From: Cyclospora cayetanensis
Taxonomy: Eukaryota > Apicomplexa > Conoidasida > Eucoccidiorida > Eimeriidae
Reading direction: 5' to 3'
Assembly (NCBI RefSeq): GCF_002999335.1
Contig: NW_020312503.1
Span: forward strand, 1 to 64,000
Length of the DNA stretch: 64,000 bases
Made by a program: the position numbers and the translations under genes. Below are positions 1-11,800 of the stretch, one piece after another. Each line of letters opens with the position of its first letter. Positions within the stretch are counted from its first letter, which is position 1. The notes beneath the pieces were generated by a model, which saw only the letters and a list, made by a program, of their open reading frames with translations, searched no databases and had not been told where the DNA came from.

Positions 1-788
1 ACTCACTCCACATCTCCACGACTCACTACCCGACCAAGACACAACAACAACAAAAATTAACAACCACTCAACACGAACACTATCAGTTGTGACACGACGC
101 AGCAACAGACAGACATACACAGAAACACGACGTCAGACGCGTGAACTGGCCTACTCTGATAAAGAAAGAGAGGAAAGCACACAACCGAAACGAAAGACAC
201 AGACACACACAAACACAAACACACACAGACACAGACACACACACACATATACACACACAGACACAGCCACACACACACATAGACACACACATAGACACAC
301 ACACACACACACACATGCCAGCTCTGCCGGCAAGGCCTCCCGCCTCCGCCTGCTTCCCCCTTGATTCTTCCGAAGCTGCTCTGGTATTGCAAAACGCAGC
401 TGCGCGCGTCCTGCTTGCCTCCTCTGGCCTTGTCATGACAGCACCACGGGAGGGCACCCATAAGGCGGCAGTGGCAGCAGAGAGTGCGCTTTTGTCGCAT
501 ATATAACCGCTTCCAAAGAAGGTGTAGTATCACACTACAGCGTGCCCAATATCCTCCTTCTTCCCCCTTCCCTCCTTGTGCCCCTCCTTCTTCCCCTTCT
601 TTCCCCCTTAACGCTCTCAACGGCAGCCACACCCCCGTCAGTAGCGTCACAGGCAACTCGACACACTGCGCGACCCACCAACGCCTCCCCTGGCAGCTAC
701 AGCAAGAGCACTGCCAGCAGGGCAGACAGCAGCACCTGGATTAGACGTACAGCAGCACCGCGCGTGTGTCTGTGCAGGGGAAGCATAC
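1..788. other. Non-coding flank of the SNARE gene
   Basis: Apart from the CA tract and a pyrimidine-rich stretch (about 545-610), I find no exon I can defend. The C-terminal half of the second SNARE motif of the neighbouring minus-strand gene should lie on this side. I looked for a suitable acceptor followed by a Gln-containing heptad stretch and found none, so that exon may lie beyond the left edge of the window. Confidence 0.5.
198..314. repeat. (CA)n microsatellite
   Basis: An almost pure CA dinucleotide tract of about 115 bases, interrupted by ATA and AGA variants. It makes Thr/His-rich and Cys/Val-rich shadow ORFs in all frames. No gene is supported here. Confidence 0.95.
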
Positions 789-953
789 CATGCTTGAAAG
801 GTGGCCAAGATCCTTTTGCAGCTCGCTGTCAAAGTCGTCGCTGACCCCTACCCCGAGGCTTCCAGTGCCAGACAGCAGCAACAACTCCCGTTGCTGTTGT
901 TGTCGCTGGTGTTGCTGCTGCTGCTGCGCAAGCGACTGCAGAGGTGTGCGTTG

Positions 954-984
<31 letters not shown>

Positions 985-2039
985 TGCTGTTGCTGCTGTT
1001 GCTGCTGCTGCTGTTGGCGGCTTGCGGAGTTAAAGGACGCCCTGGGAGCTGAGAATATCTGCGCAAACCCCCCCCACCAGCTTTTAAGTCCCTTCAGGAG
1101 ATAGGCTGAAGCCTCTAGGTTGCCACTGATTTCTTCTGTAGTTTCGGCGATGCGAGTCAGTTGCTCTGCAGCAAACAGCCGCATGCAGAAATCGAACTTC
1201 CTGCAGCTTGGCAGTAATCCCTAGACCTTCGAGCCAGCAGCCGCCTCTGCCTCACCTGCCCGGCGAGCAACAGCTAGCCAAGCCTCAGACGGCGACAGTC
1301 GAGAGGACAGTCGCGGAAGCCTCGAGGCTCGGCAGAGAAGGCAGCTAGCGTTCACGCGCAGCGGCCTTCTCTGCTGCGCCTTCCTCCGATACACGAGCCG
1401 TGCTTTCGCCGTAAAACGACCAAAGCGACGGACTGCAGACAACCGCCGCTTCTCTAGGGCGTCGTGACGAGGAGAAGGATTCAAAAACAGTTTAGACTAA
1501 CCAGATTGCGCCGCGAGTTGCTCCGCAGTCGCCTGGGAAGTCTGGTTCGTCTCATCCACGATTCGAAGAGAAGCTCGCAGAGACTCCTTGCACTGCTGCT
1601 GCAGCTCCTCTATCTCCGAGCCTTTGCGCAGTAGCTGCTGCTGGGGCATTGGCTCCTGCGCCAGCAGCAGCTGCTGATGAGGATTCTGCTGCTGATACTG
1701 ATGCTGCTGCTGCTGATGATGATACTGCTGATGAGGATTCTGCTGCTGATACTGATGCTGCTGCTGCTGATGATGATGCTGTTGCTGAGAGCCCGTACAG
1801 CTCCCCTCCTGCCCAAAGGGTTGCTGGACGACACCGCCACACCCCCCTCCTGAGGTGGAAGCATAGGGAGCCAAGGCTAGGGGTGTGCAATGCCTTTGAC
1901 GAAGGGGGCTAGAGGCCTCTTGGCGACTATTCCCGAAAGATCCCGTAGAGGCTGCCCCCTCAACACTTTGTCTCTGCGAAGCCTCTTGACAGGGCCCCTC
2001 ACGGGAGGCCCTTTGCTGTTGCCAGTCGAAAGGCGGCAT
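789..2039 (-). CDS. SNAP-25-like Qbc-SNARE, 3' end not found
   Basis: Probable exons 2039-1502 and 1165-789, joined through a phase-1 intron (GTTAGT donor, CTGCAG acceptor). The join places SEIEELQQQCKES...TAEQLAAQS next to EQLTRIAETTEEISGNLE. This is the heptad pattern of the first SNARE motif of SNAP-25/SNAP-29, followed by the linker start LLKGLKSWWGGFAQIF. A second motif begins at DDFDSELQKDLGHLSSM and is cut by a GTATGC donor at 788, so at least one more exon is missing. Proteins of this family bridge vesicle and target membranes in exocytosis and endomembrane fusion. The linker and N-terminus are swollen by polyGln tracts coded by CTG/TTG runs on the plus strand. The start at 2039 is the first ATG of the open frame (MPPFDW...). 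The frame is open further upstream, so a 5' exon is possible. It could instead be another Qb or Qc SNARE. Confidence 0.6.
885..1018. repeat. CTG/TTG trinucleotide tract (polyGln in SNARE linker)
   Basis: Runs of gttgctgctg units read as CAG/CAA on the minus strand and code about 20 consecutive Gln inside the SNARE exon. Such homopolymeric amino-acid tracts are a known hallmark of Eimeria genes. Confidence 0.9.
1625..1790. repeat. CTG/ATG tandem repeat coding Gln/His-rich segment
   Basis: Two near-identical copies of a roughly 50-base unit (gatgaggattctgctgctga and what follows) lie back to back at about 1676 and 1731. In the SNARE frame they code a repeated HQYQQQNPHQQ block, so the repeat expands the protein without breaking its frame. 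Confidence 0.85.
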
Positions 2040-3100
2040 CCCCGGCTCTAGAAAAGTGCATGCAGCACACAGCCATCCCGTAAGCCTGGCTTTCCTGGAT
2101 GCCGTGTCATAGCAGCCCCTGAGCTCCCCATACAGTTGAAGGGAGAGGCCTCCTAGAGGTTCTTCAAGAGCCACTCGACGTCCTCGGATGTCGGAGGAAG
2201 GCACAAGCAGGCCTTTGGAGGCTTTCCGCACGGATCTTCCTTGCCACGGCGTGGCGCTTCAAGAGAAGCTGAGGCGGCCAAGGCGCAGCGAGCGAGGGAA
2301 ACTTCGCGCTTTTTTCCCCAAATACGCCACTCACAACAGTTTTTGCGTCCACAATGCAGCAATCAGAGACCACAAAGAGGCCTTGTAAACGGTATGCGCT
2401 TCCAGAGCAGCCTATATATGCAGCCGCCGTCGGGCTGCGGCTGAGGGCCCCCCGCTGCTGCTGCAGCCGGGGGCCCCCCCCTTTTCCGAGGGCCCCTGAG
2501 ATCGCGTGGCTGGGGGCCCCCCGTGTGGGGTTGGCAGCTTCGGCTCCTGTCGCTTCACTCCGAATGGCATTTGTCTTTCAAAGGCCTGCGCTGCGATGTG
2601 GCGCTGTTGTCTTTGTTGGAGTCGTTCGTGTGTAGGCGAACTCAGTCTGCCTGCCTTCGCTCCTGAAACACACACGCATCATTCCGAAGATCCAGCAAGC
2701 CACGTCCTCACGACTTCGCGACTCTCTTCAAGACTTTGTCGAGGAGGTTTCAGTCAGGGAAGGAGAGAGAACGCCGCCTGCAGAAAGCCTCCGAAAGGTG
2801 GTAGCTCCCTCCTCATTGCATGGAGGGGCCCCCCGTTCCCCCTCAGTGGGGGGGGCCCCCAAGGAGCAGATCTCCGACCTGGTCCAGTGGACGGCGGGCC
2901 GCACGGCGCTTTGTGGCTTTTGAATTTGCAACACTGCCGCCTCCCCCACCCTCGCCTCCTCTTAGCGAAACGTAAGCACCCTTAGGGCTATGAAGACGTG
3001 TCTCCGCTCTACGGCTTTGACCTTACGGTTCAGGTTCAGAAGGAGGGTGTGAATATATGTATATGCGCACGCTGCATGCAGAGATGGCTTAAAGGCGTTT
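2040..3100. other. Intergenic, GGGGCCCC-rich
   Basis: This is the space between the divergent SNARE (minus) and polymerase (plus) genes. It carries several long G-run/C-run palindromes (about 2443-2480, 2510-2525, 2822-2862). It may hold the promoters and 5' exons of both genes. I could not define any exon. Confidence 0.5.
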
Positions 3101-6100
3101 TTGCTGAGTCTCGCCGCGGATGAGGAGCTCGAGAACGGCCTTGAATCGTGTGCGGCAGGGGATGAATGGGCGCCTACAGCATCAGCTCCAGCCTCAGCAG
3201 TCGACCGCAACTGTTGCGAGACTGCGTCTATAGAGCCCCCCGCGCAGACTGCGGCAGCAGCAGCGGCAAGGTCGCTGCTGCTGCCGCAGTCTGGTGCCTC
3301 GTCTGTGCTGCCCGCAGCCCCTTCCCCTGCACAAGTTCCCCACACTCTGCTACTCCGGAAACAGAACCAACAACAAGCGCAAGGGGAAGGAGTCGACCCT
3401 GGAAGTCTTTCACTGGAAAAGCAGCTCGAGCGTCTGCGGCGCTTGGCGAAAGCGAAGGGCCTTATGGCTCCTCTTCCGCAGCATGGAGTGCCTTCTAGCG
3501 GCCACCAGGCAGATATCCGTGCCTATATGGGCCCCACTTGGAGGGGCCCCCTGCAGCAGCAGCAGCAGCAGCCTTTGCAGCAGGAGGCGGAAGCAGACGC
3601 AGACTCAGACTGGCCGGATTGCCTTCCTGCGGAGGGAAACGGAGGTTTTCCTGGCGCTGCTGTGCACGCAGAGGCCCCTAGGGGGCCCCCAGGGGGGCCC
3701 CCTGAGGGGCCTCCGGAGGCGGCGGCGCACGTGGTGTGCCGCTGTGCATCGGAAGACGAGCATCCTGAGGGGGGGCCCTCCAACGCTGCAGCGACGCTAC
3801 AGCTGCTGCCTTCTCCGGGAGCAGGAAATCCACAGTGTTTCGTAGCAGCTGCTGCCCCGTCGCTGCATGGCCTTAGTGTTTCTTCGATCACTGCGCCTTC
3901 TACGCCTGGAGGAGACTCAGCGGGGGATTTTCGAGAGGCGCCTTGTTCCCCGTCAGCCTCCGACAACAGCCCGCAAGAGGCCTTCAACAAAGATCGCAGA
4001 GGCGGCCTTAGCGCGAGCTGGGGGGGGGCCCCCTCGGGGGCCCCCCGAGAGACGCCGCCTCCTCTTGGAGAGCTGCCCGCCCCTCAGAGGCCTCCCCCCT
4101 CTGTGCTGCGTCGCTCTACAGCGCGAGGCAGCTCTCACGGAGACGAAAAAACAAGGAACTCTTGCGCGGCGGCACTGCCGAGCAAACCTGACAACGGGAG
4201 TCGCACGCGGAAAAAAAAAGCCACCCCCGCAAAAGCCAAGGCGAACACCCCCAAAAGAGGCCCTAGTAGGGGTCAAGTCATGTTTAACCCTCTTCTCGCA
4301 TGGGAGGCCGTCTGTGGGGGCTGGCAAGCTCGCAGAGTGAGCCTGCATGACTCCCGAAAAAGCGCAGATGCCGCCTTTGCGACTTCGGACTGAAAGCGTA
4401 AGGGCCATCTTTTTTTCCGAGGGTGTGTATGTGCTCGCAGGACGTGACATTCATAACCTCGCTCAGCGCCTTTGAAACATTTGTTGGCGAGAACTTTCCT
4501 GTAGAGGGCGCATCAGTGGAATCCTCGACTTCCTCAGCGACTCCTTCGCAGCACAGCGCCTCGGGAGGCCCCCCTTGCTGGGTATTTTCGGTGTTGTTCG
4601 AGGACGGCTCCTCTTCGTCAATGTGCAGCAAGAAACTCGATGCAGCGCGATTCAAGCAAAAGACCTTGCGTGCCCGCTTCCCTCGTCCTGTTGCGATTGT
4701 GCTTTCCAGGGGTTCTATGGTTGCCTGCCTGGAAGGCCCTTATCTCGCGTCGAGGAGCTCCGAGGCTTCCACCGAAGAGGCCCTCCAAAGACTCACACAA
4801 GGAACTCCAAAGGACTGGCAACACTTTGTCATGCCCGTGGCTGAGTTTGCGTTGAATGTACTAACGCAGCAGCAACAGCAAGAGCAACAACAACAGCAAG
4901 AGCAACAACGAAAGCAGCAAGAGCAACAACAACAGCAAGAGCAACAACAACAGCAAGAGCAACAACTACAGCAGCAAGAGCAACAACTACAGCAGCAAGA
5001 GCAACAACAGCAGCAAGTATCTCCAGAGGGGGTGTGGGGCTTTGTGCGGGACGTGTTTATTTCGAGGAAGAGGAGTTGCCATTCAGGGGGTCTCTTGCTG
5101 ATGTGGAGTTGCCAGGAGGCGCTCAGGCCTCTCTTAGCAGAAGAACTTGCGATTCGTCGGCAATCCAACCCTAACCTTAAGCTCTAACTGTGTAGCTTCG
5201 AAAGGGAAGCCTCGGGCAAGGCGCAAGAAGCGAGCCGCATTCATGCCTTAGTTGTCTAGCCTTGCACACGAGCGCGTTCGAGAGGCCCCGCTGAAAAGGA
5301 GCTTGTGTTTTCCGAGGCGTGTCTCGACCTCCTCGTGCTTTGAACTGTCGGACTTGTGTGTGTTTTTGCAGCGCTCGGGAAGGTGTGCTTCCTGGATGTG
5401 TCTCTGATGGTGTGGCTGGCAGCCCCCGACGACTCCCAGAGTGCAGGGGCCCTCAGTGCAGCGGCAGCGCGACTCAAGTTGCCGTATTCCTTGGTAGGCT
5501 AGGCTGCTGCATGAAGCTGCTGCATGTTGTGGCACGATTTAGGAGGGGAAAGAAGGGGAGGGAGGCTTGAAGCTTGTCTTTGCGAGGCGGCCATTCTTAA
5601 TGGCTATAAGCGCAAAGGCTTGCGTTGATCCGCAACCACGCGTTTATTCGCCACCTCGCAGCTCGGGGCGACGCCCTCGTGTTTTTCCGAGGAGTTTCGC
5701 GATCAAAGGCCGCCTCGTGGGGATGAAGGCATGTGCATGCGCATGCAGGGGAATTTGTCGAGCACAGACTTGGGGGTGTCTGAGGAGGCAAGCGTGCTGT
5801 GGACCTCCTCTATGGAGGGTGCCGCGGCAACGGCTGCGATTGCGAGCATCTTGGGGCAGTCGATCCTCTCGCAAGGCCTTTGCAGGTACTGGAGCTGCGC
5901 TGCGCATCCGCAAAGGCTGCAGCGAGCGGCATCAAAGGCAGATTACTCCTTGCATGCACGCAGCCGCATGCGGGGAGTCATTATCCGCAGAGCCTCCCGT
6001 CTGTAGCCCCTTGTATCAAGGACGATAAAGCCTATCGTCACGGCTGTGCATGCAGGATTCTGGAGGCGCAGGAGGGGCCTATTGCCTTGCTGCTCGCTGT

Positions 6101-8867
6101 CATTGAGACTACGGGCATCGCATGCGATCTTTCGCTCATTGAGCCCCTGAAATCCCAACTGCAGGTTCGACTGGACAGCCGTAGCAGTCTGATTGCACAG
6201 GCATACAGCTCCTGCGGCCCGTAGGGCTTTTCTGCTTGCAGCTTTGAGAATCCGCATGCCTTGCCTGTGCACGCCTTCCTTGTCAGGAAGTAATGGCGCG
6301 ACTGACGGCTGCTTGCTCGGAAGCAGCAGGCTTCTCGTTTACGCCGTCCTCCGTGAAGCAGGTCGCCTACGTCCTGTACACCCATCTGAAACTTGGAGTG
6401 CCTCCCGCGGAGTCTCCTGGGAGCTTCCAGGGAGGCCCTCAGGGCACCAAAGTCGTAGGAGGAGGAGAAAGGACGAAACAGTTCTGCACGGATGACAACG
6501 TCCTTCAGGTAATCCCTAGCTCGCAGCCGCAGCTGTGGTCTAGTTGGAGCAAGGGCTGCATAAGGACCCCTAAGCGCTGAAGTCTACGTTGTGTTTGCAT
6601 GCGACGTGTTGGCTGCAGGGCCTAAGGGACGCGCACCCCGTGGTTCCCCTGCTGCAGAGTTATCGCCAAATCGCCAAACTCTATTCCACCTACCTCGCCC
6701 CACTGACACCCGTAAGCTGCACTTACGCGAGGCGGCTCAAGATGCGCCTCTACGCCGCACGGGCGTGGAGGGAGGACAGCCATCCTGAGCTGTACGGCCT
6801 GGGATTGGGTGGGCTGCTGCTGGCGCTGCTGCAGCTCTCTCCAAGAGCCGAAGGATGCCCTGATGCTGTTGCAACCCCCAAAACGGAGGGCCCCGTAGGC
6901 TTCCACGTGCCTCAGGAGGGCCCCCTGTCGCTCCACAAGAAGAAGGCCAAAGGCTTTTCAACCCCGTGGGCTGCTGGTCGCAATCCGAAGCAGCCAGCGG
7001 AGCTTCCAAGGTCAGTCGCTTCCAGAGCCCCCACCTGCCTGCCTCCATCAGTTCAACTGGGAGAGCTGTTGGACGCAAGGGCTGCTGCGCCTTCCGCATG
7101 CAGCAGCAGCAGGACTGCATCTAGAAGGCTGCGGTCGAGAGGGTGGCATTGGCTGTTGGGAGGCGGCCTCTGCGCAAATTGTGCGAACCCCCCGCCGCGC
7201 AGGCCTTTGCCTGGGAGCGCTGTATAAGGCTGATTCAGCTCAGAGCTTCTCGTGCTGATCTGCGATTTCGGAGTCTGGGGTGCTGCTGTGCAGGGTATTC
7301 TGCCGGTGGAACCAGACGCACACTGTCACTGGCCGCCTTTCTGCTTCTTATTACAACATGCAGACTATCCCAAGAGAAGCCGTGCTAATGCTGCCACAGA
7401 GAGGCCCGACGGGGGCCCCCTCTGCAGCGGGAAGCCTCCTGGGGGCGCCCTCTGTTGAAGTGAAGTTGAAATGCCGGGAGGCCTTTGTGCCAACTGACCC
7501 GGCGCGACAAGAGCTTGTCTCCGCCGATTTTTCCCAAATCGAAATGCGCGTTTTGGTAAATTTCGAGTCTCTAGACAGGCGTGGGGGGCAGCGCTTGGGA
7601 GAGGGGAGAGGAGCGGGGTGGGCATTGTGTCGGTAGAGAGTGCCTTCGAGCTAGTCGCTGTGGAGGCTGTGCTGCATCTTAACATTCGGCAGCTAGATCC
7701 ACTTTGTCTGATTCGAGGCTCAGGCGCACTTTTGTGCTGGTGGGCGTCTCAGCACTTTGCTGTGCCGGAGCGGTGCTGATCCTTACAAAGAAATGGCTGC
7801 GGCTGTTGCTGGGGTTTCTCTGGATGCTGTTTCCGACGAATTGAGGGCACACGTAAGGACTTGGGTGGGATAGAGGAAAATTTGGACCGGTAGTGCTTTT
7901 CCTCGTAGAGCAAAAGCCTTGGATTCGGTTGAGGTGTGCAGATGCACAAAGCACGCTTCTGCTGTCTCTTCTTGCCCGCTTGCACTCTCTCTCGCGCAAG
8001 TGTGTGCAGCCTCCAGGGTTCGAGCTTTCCATGTCTTGCGTGTCAATTGCGCACATAGGCGAAGGTGGCATGCCTCTCTCTGTTGTACGGCGGAGGTTTG
8101 CAGACGGTGGCGCAGCAGTTGGGTATGGGTCTTGAGGCCGCGGTAAAGTGCCGTCAGCAATTCTTGGAGGCTTTTCCGGAAGTCGCTCAGTTCGCGAAGG
8201 ATTCAACTGCCTTTGCGCAACAGCATGGATACGTTACTACACTGGCAGGTCAGTCGTTCAGTAATGAGCTAGGATTCTAAGATCTGGGGGGCTAGCGACT
8301 AGGCCATATTTGCGAGGGCGAGCTCGATTTCGCAGCGTCGCATGTGCACTTTACGGTGCAGCATTCTTTTAGCACTGCTGGGTAGAGGTTCGTAACATGA
8401 GGAGACCGTACTGTGGGTGGGTGGCCTTCAGGAAGACGTCGACCTTTGAAATTGGAAAATATGGACAGCGCCGCCCTTTCTCGGCAGGCGGTAAATTCGC
8501 GGATCCAAGGCAGTGCAAGCGATATCATCAAGCAAGCAATGCTTGCAGTTCAACGAGCGCTGCAGACGAGGTAAAACCCCCATGATTTTGGCTCTCGATT
8601 CGAGGTTTGTAGACTTAGGGGTTGCTGAGACAGTGAAGAACCTTTGGAGTGTGCTGGCCTTGCAGGAAGTTCAAAGGGAGCTTGCCCCCTCGCTTGCTGC
8701 TATCGCTGCACGACGAACTGCTCGTAGAGTGCTGCAGGGAAGACACGGAAGCACTGATCTCATTGATGAAAGAGGAAATGCAAGGCGCAGCAACGCTCGC
8801 CGTGCCGCTCGTGGTGGTTATTAGGAAAGGAGCTTCCTGGGGCGATCTCGTTGAAACGCGCCACTAA
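3101..8867 (+). CDS. POLQ/POLN-type family A DNA polymerase (no helicase domain)
   Basis: Exons supported by phase and homology: 3101-4336, 4441-5155, 5372-5493, 5748-5885, 6056-6164, 6287-6508, 6619-6711, one unresolved small exon, 7294-7555, 7724-7852, 8059-8248, 8432-8570 and 8666-8867. The first block is a low-complexity N-terminus with a basic KKKATPAKAK stretch, probably a nuclear signal. The next exons match the degenerate exonuclease-like part of DNA polymerase theta. The catalytic core is complete: TVTGRLS, motif A SADFSQIEMRVL, the O-helix DELRAHAKVACLSLLYGG, GYVTTLAGRRRPL, NSRIQGSASDIIKQAM, and motif C SLHDELLVE with Asp at 8712. Polymerases of this group act in end joining and in bypass of damaged or broken DNA. 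There is a polyGln insert at about residue 555. The first exon has no clear ATG near 3101, so the true start is unknown. No superfamily 2 helicase precedes it, unlike classic POLQ. An alternative short start exists at ATG 4347. Confidence 0.85.
4868..5018 (+). repeat. CAG/CAA repeat, polyGln-Glu insert in polymerase exon
   Basis: Repeated units of agcaacaacaacagcaag code a Gln-rich run with regular Glu (QQQQEQQ pattern), about 50 residues long, inside the second polymerase exon. It falls in the non-catalytic N-terminal part, between the TPKDWQHFVMPVAEF block and the next conserved block. Confidence 0.9.
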
Positions 8868-11800
8868 TCCCCAATCACTCTGGCAAGACTTTGATCCTCG
8901 TGCTTACAGGCCTAAGAGCCCCTCTCAACAGAGGGAAGAGCTGTCACAGTGTGCTCATCTGAATTGCTTAACTTGCAAAGCTCGTCGCAGAGGCTGTAAC
9001 TGGGCAAAATGCTCCCCGTGGGGTTAGTGTGAATGCCCTAAGGAATTGCACGGTATCCTAAACCACAAAGGCTCACACTTATGGAGGTACTGAAACCTAG
9101 AAATGGAGGACTGTTAGGGCCGCTTTTGTGCCTCTTTGGTCCACATAAGATGTAGGGAGTTCTAAGCGCTTCTTAGTGTTGAGGACCCTATATTGGTTCG
9201 ATAGGGTTTCACTTGGGCAATCGCTTTTTTCTGTTCTGAGGAAGCTGCAGGCGCAACTGGACGTAGCAGGGCGAATTTTTCAGCACAAATTGCCAAAAAG
9301 TTCGTGTTTTTCCCCACGTTTTGTTGAGTTCAGCTGCTTCGATATCTGGGATATACAGGACTCGCTACCCGACCCAACCAATCCACACAGAAAGGAGGGT
9401 ATATGGCGAGTACCAAGAAACTAAGGAAAGGCTCACACCTGCAGGCATCCCTGAAGGTCGGTAGGGTTATCAAGAGCGAAGCGAAGCGAGCAGAAACAAA
9501 TCCGGAAATCGCCGCTACTTGGCAGTATAATAAAGGAAAGGATATTAGGGGGGCAGTGTAAAAAGAAGAGCAAACGAGTAGATCGTACCGAAACAAGCGT
9601 TGTGTTTGCCCTTTAGGTGCACGTTAATACAGTTGCTTGGCCGTGTTTAAGATGCAGCATAGTTTCATGCTAGGCGTGACTGTTCACACTTTATACTCAT
9701 TAAAGGGCGCTCCAAACGTAGACTTGACGCTTATCCTAGAACATTCTGCTCTGCAGCATGGTAAACCTTCGTAAGCATTGGACTCTGCAGTCTTCGGACA
9801 TGGTCCAATGCCGACGGAGGCACGTCTTTGGAAGAATGTAGCAGCAACGCTTCTCCCAGGTTTTAGCTCACCGTTAAAGTTGATGCCACGTTTTACTCGA
9901 AATCCCCCGAAGGCGTGGACGGACACGACCGAGGACAAAAGAAAGAAGCACCAAGTTTGCCGGGCCGTGCTCCAGCCAGATAGTGAGCTCCTTTTATATC
10001 AACTGATGTGTCGAAGATTCATGCAAACCTGCAGGCCCAGTTGTCGAAGGAATACTGCGCTGAGCAACATCGAGACAGACGTGCAAGCAGCTCGTTCCAG
10101 TAGTAAATGCTGTTGGCCTCATCTTTTAATTTTCAAAGGCATACTTGCTTATATTTGCAATTATTCCGTAATTGTCAATAGGCTTTCTTTTGATGCGCCA
10201 ACTTATCCTCAGCAACAAATTCTTATGCTTCATTCGTGCCCGTGCGGTCCATTCTTCCAAATTCTGCGCAAGCTTCTGCTAGGGGGGATGACTCTGGATG
10301 CAACGCATAATATTTACTTTCTTGAACGGATGTAAATGCACAAATAGCTAAAGATGAGTGTGAGGCCTACATATTTTGCTAACTAGGAGATCTGGTTATG
10401 CATTTCGAGGGGAGGACAACAGCAAAAAACGCAGCACTCGCGACTGCTCAGATTAATCTTGACAGATTCGGATGGAAATTCGGCTGATTCAAGTGGCTAA
10501 AATTGAACTTGCAAGTGGTTGCGCCAGTGAGTACATGCGTGTCTGCTGATGTATTCGCTGGACTCAGGAAATTCCCTGTTGTAGGAGCAGTTTCTACTAA
10601 AAGTGAGAACCTTGAAACTGCCAAACCGTAGTCATGCTGCATAGAAGGCGGAAGAAACATCTCATATACCCCACCCTTTCCATGTTTCGAAGCGTTCCGG
10701 TCCCCTCTGTGTAGGCTTTCTTCTTCTGCTCTGCTATACTCTTATCCGTCTTTTTTCGAATTCAGCATGCTCATGTCTTTGCATCTGTTTAGTGGCTCTG
10801 ACCGCTGATGGCTGATGGTAGGACGAAAAACGTAAGCACATTTAAAAACCTTTCCTTTACAGACATTAGTGCCTTGCGACTCCCCACGAAGACGAAAGTA
10901 GCACACGACTCGATTCACCTTACCTATGCCCCGAAAGTTAAGCTGTAATCTGTCAGAGCACTTCAGGGGACCTATATAAGTCCTTGGTCAGAAGGAGAAG
11001 TAAATGTAGAAGTATCATGGTGAGTGACCGAGTGAGGCATGCGGGAGGGAAGTTTATTCATTCACGCACCCAACGGTTAAGCGTAAGAGGGCCAGGCCGG
11101 ATTGATATTATTCCATGTGGCAGCAGTAGAATGTGGACGTTTATACTTATACGTGCGTGACAATTTAGACTATCGCTGCACTCTGGCCTTTGTGGCTTTT
11201 TGTCTCACCCAGTACACCGGTAGTTTCGTAGAGGCGCCACGCGCGCTAAAACTGGATTCGCACAGCTGGATGCTCCGTGCGAGCATTGTCTGTTCTCTTT
11301 TTTTCTGATAACGATGTTGTTTCTCAATCCACGTTAAGGCTCGTACTTTGCGTTTCTCATAGCGTGCAAAGGCGATGTTCTCAAAGGGTGTACCGCGTTT
11401 CTCACTTTTCCTCTTTCACCGCGATGAATCATTTGATTCTTACACATGACTGCATCCATCTTGGAACGGTTTTAAACAGAAAATTCGCTTGGATGTATGA
11501 GTGGCATGCTGCGTGGCCCCTACTTATTTCCGCTATGCAAAAGAATGCTTGACCCTTTATTCGTTCCACGTGTGGAATAAGCCATTTACCGTGAACAGGT
11601 CTGCTCGTGTTGTGTATGGTATGCTTTATTTGTTCGTGTACATTTTTGTTTCGTTTTTTTCGTCTATCTGTTGGTTATTGTTTTGGCAGGAAGATCACAT
11701 ATACGGAACCGGCTTCTTAATTGCTTGACTCAATGAGAGAACACCAGACGAAGCTCGCATTACTAGCTGGCGTACTGGGGATTCAGTCGATCTTTCATTT

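Noticed and set aside
57..656. Long Cys/Val-rich or Thr/His-rich ORFs over the CA repeat
   Set aside because: They are read-through of the (CA)n microsatellite in every frame, with no start context or domain.
766..1104. Plus-strand polyCys and polyLeu ORFs at the CTG tract
   Set aside because: Antisense shadows of the polyGln tract in the SNARE exon. PolyCys in this setting is an artefact.
3523..3990. Minus-strand ORF of 155 residues across the polymerase N-terminal exon
   Set aside because: Antisense frame of a low-complexity exon. The plus frame is longer and splices in phase to the polymerase core.
5160..5185. Telomere-like ccctaacctt sequence
   Set aside because: Only one or two degenerate units here and at a few other places. 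No array, so no telomeric or interstitial telomere tract.
9778..10335. 185-residue plus-strand ORF in the AT-rich gap
   Set aside because: No family motif, no neighbouring exons in phase, and composition like its non-coding surroundings.
11501..11728. Hydrophobic ORF suggesting a membrane protein
   Set aside because: T-rich DNA gives hydrophobic residues by chance. There is no supporting exon structure.
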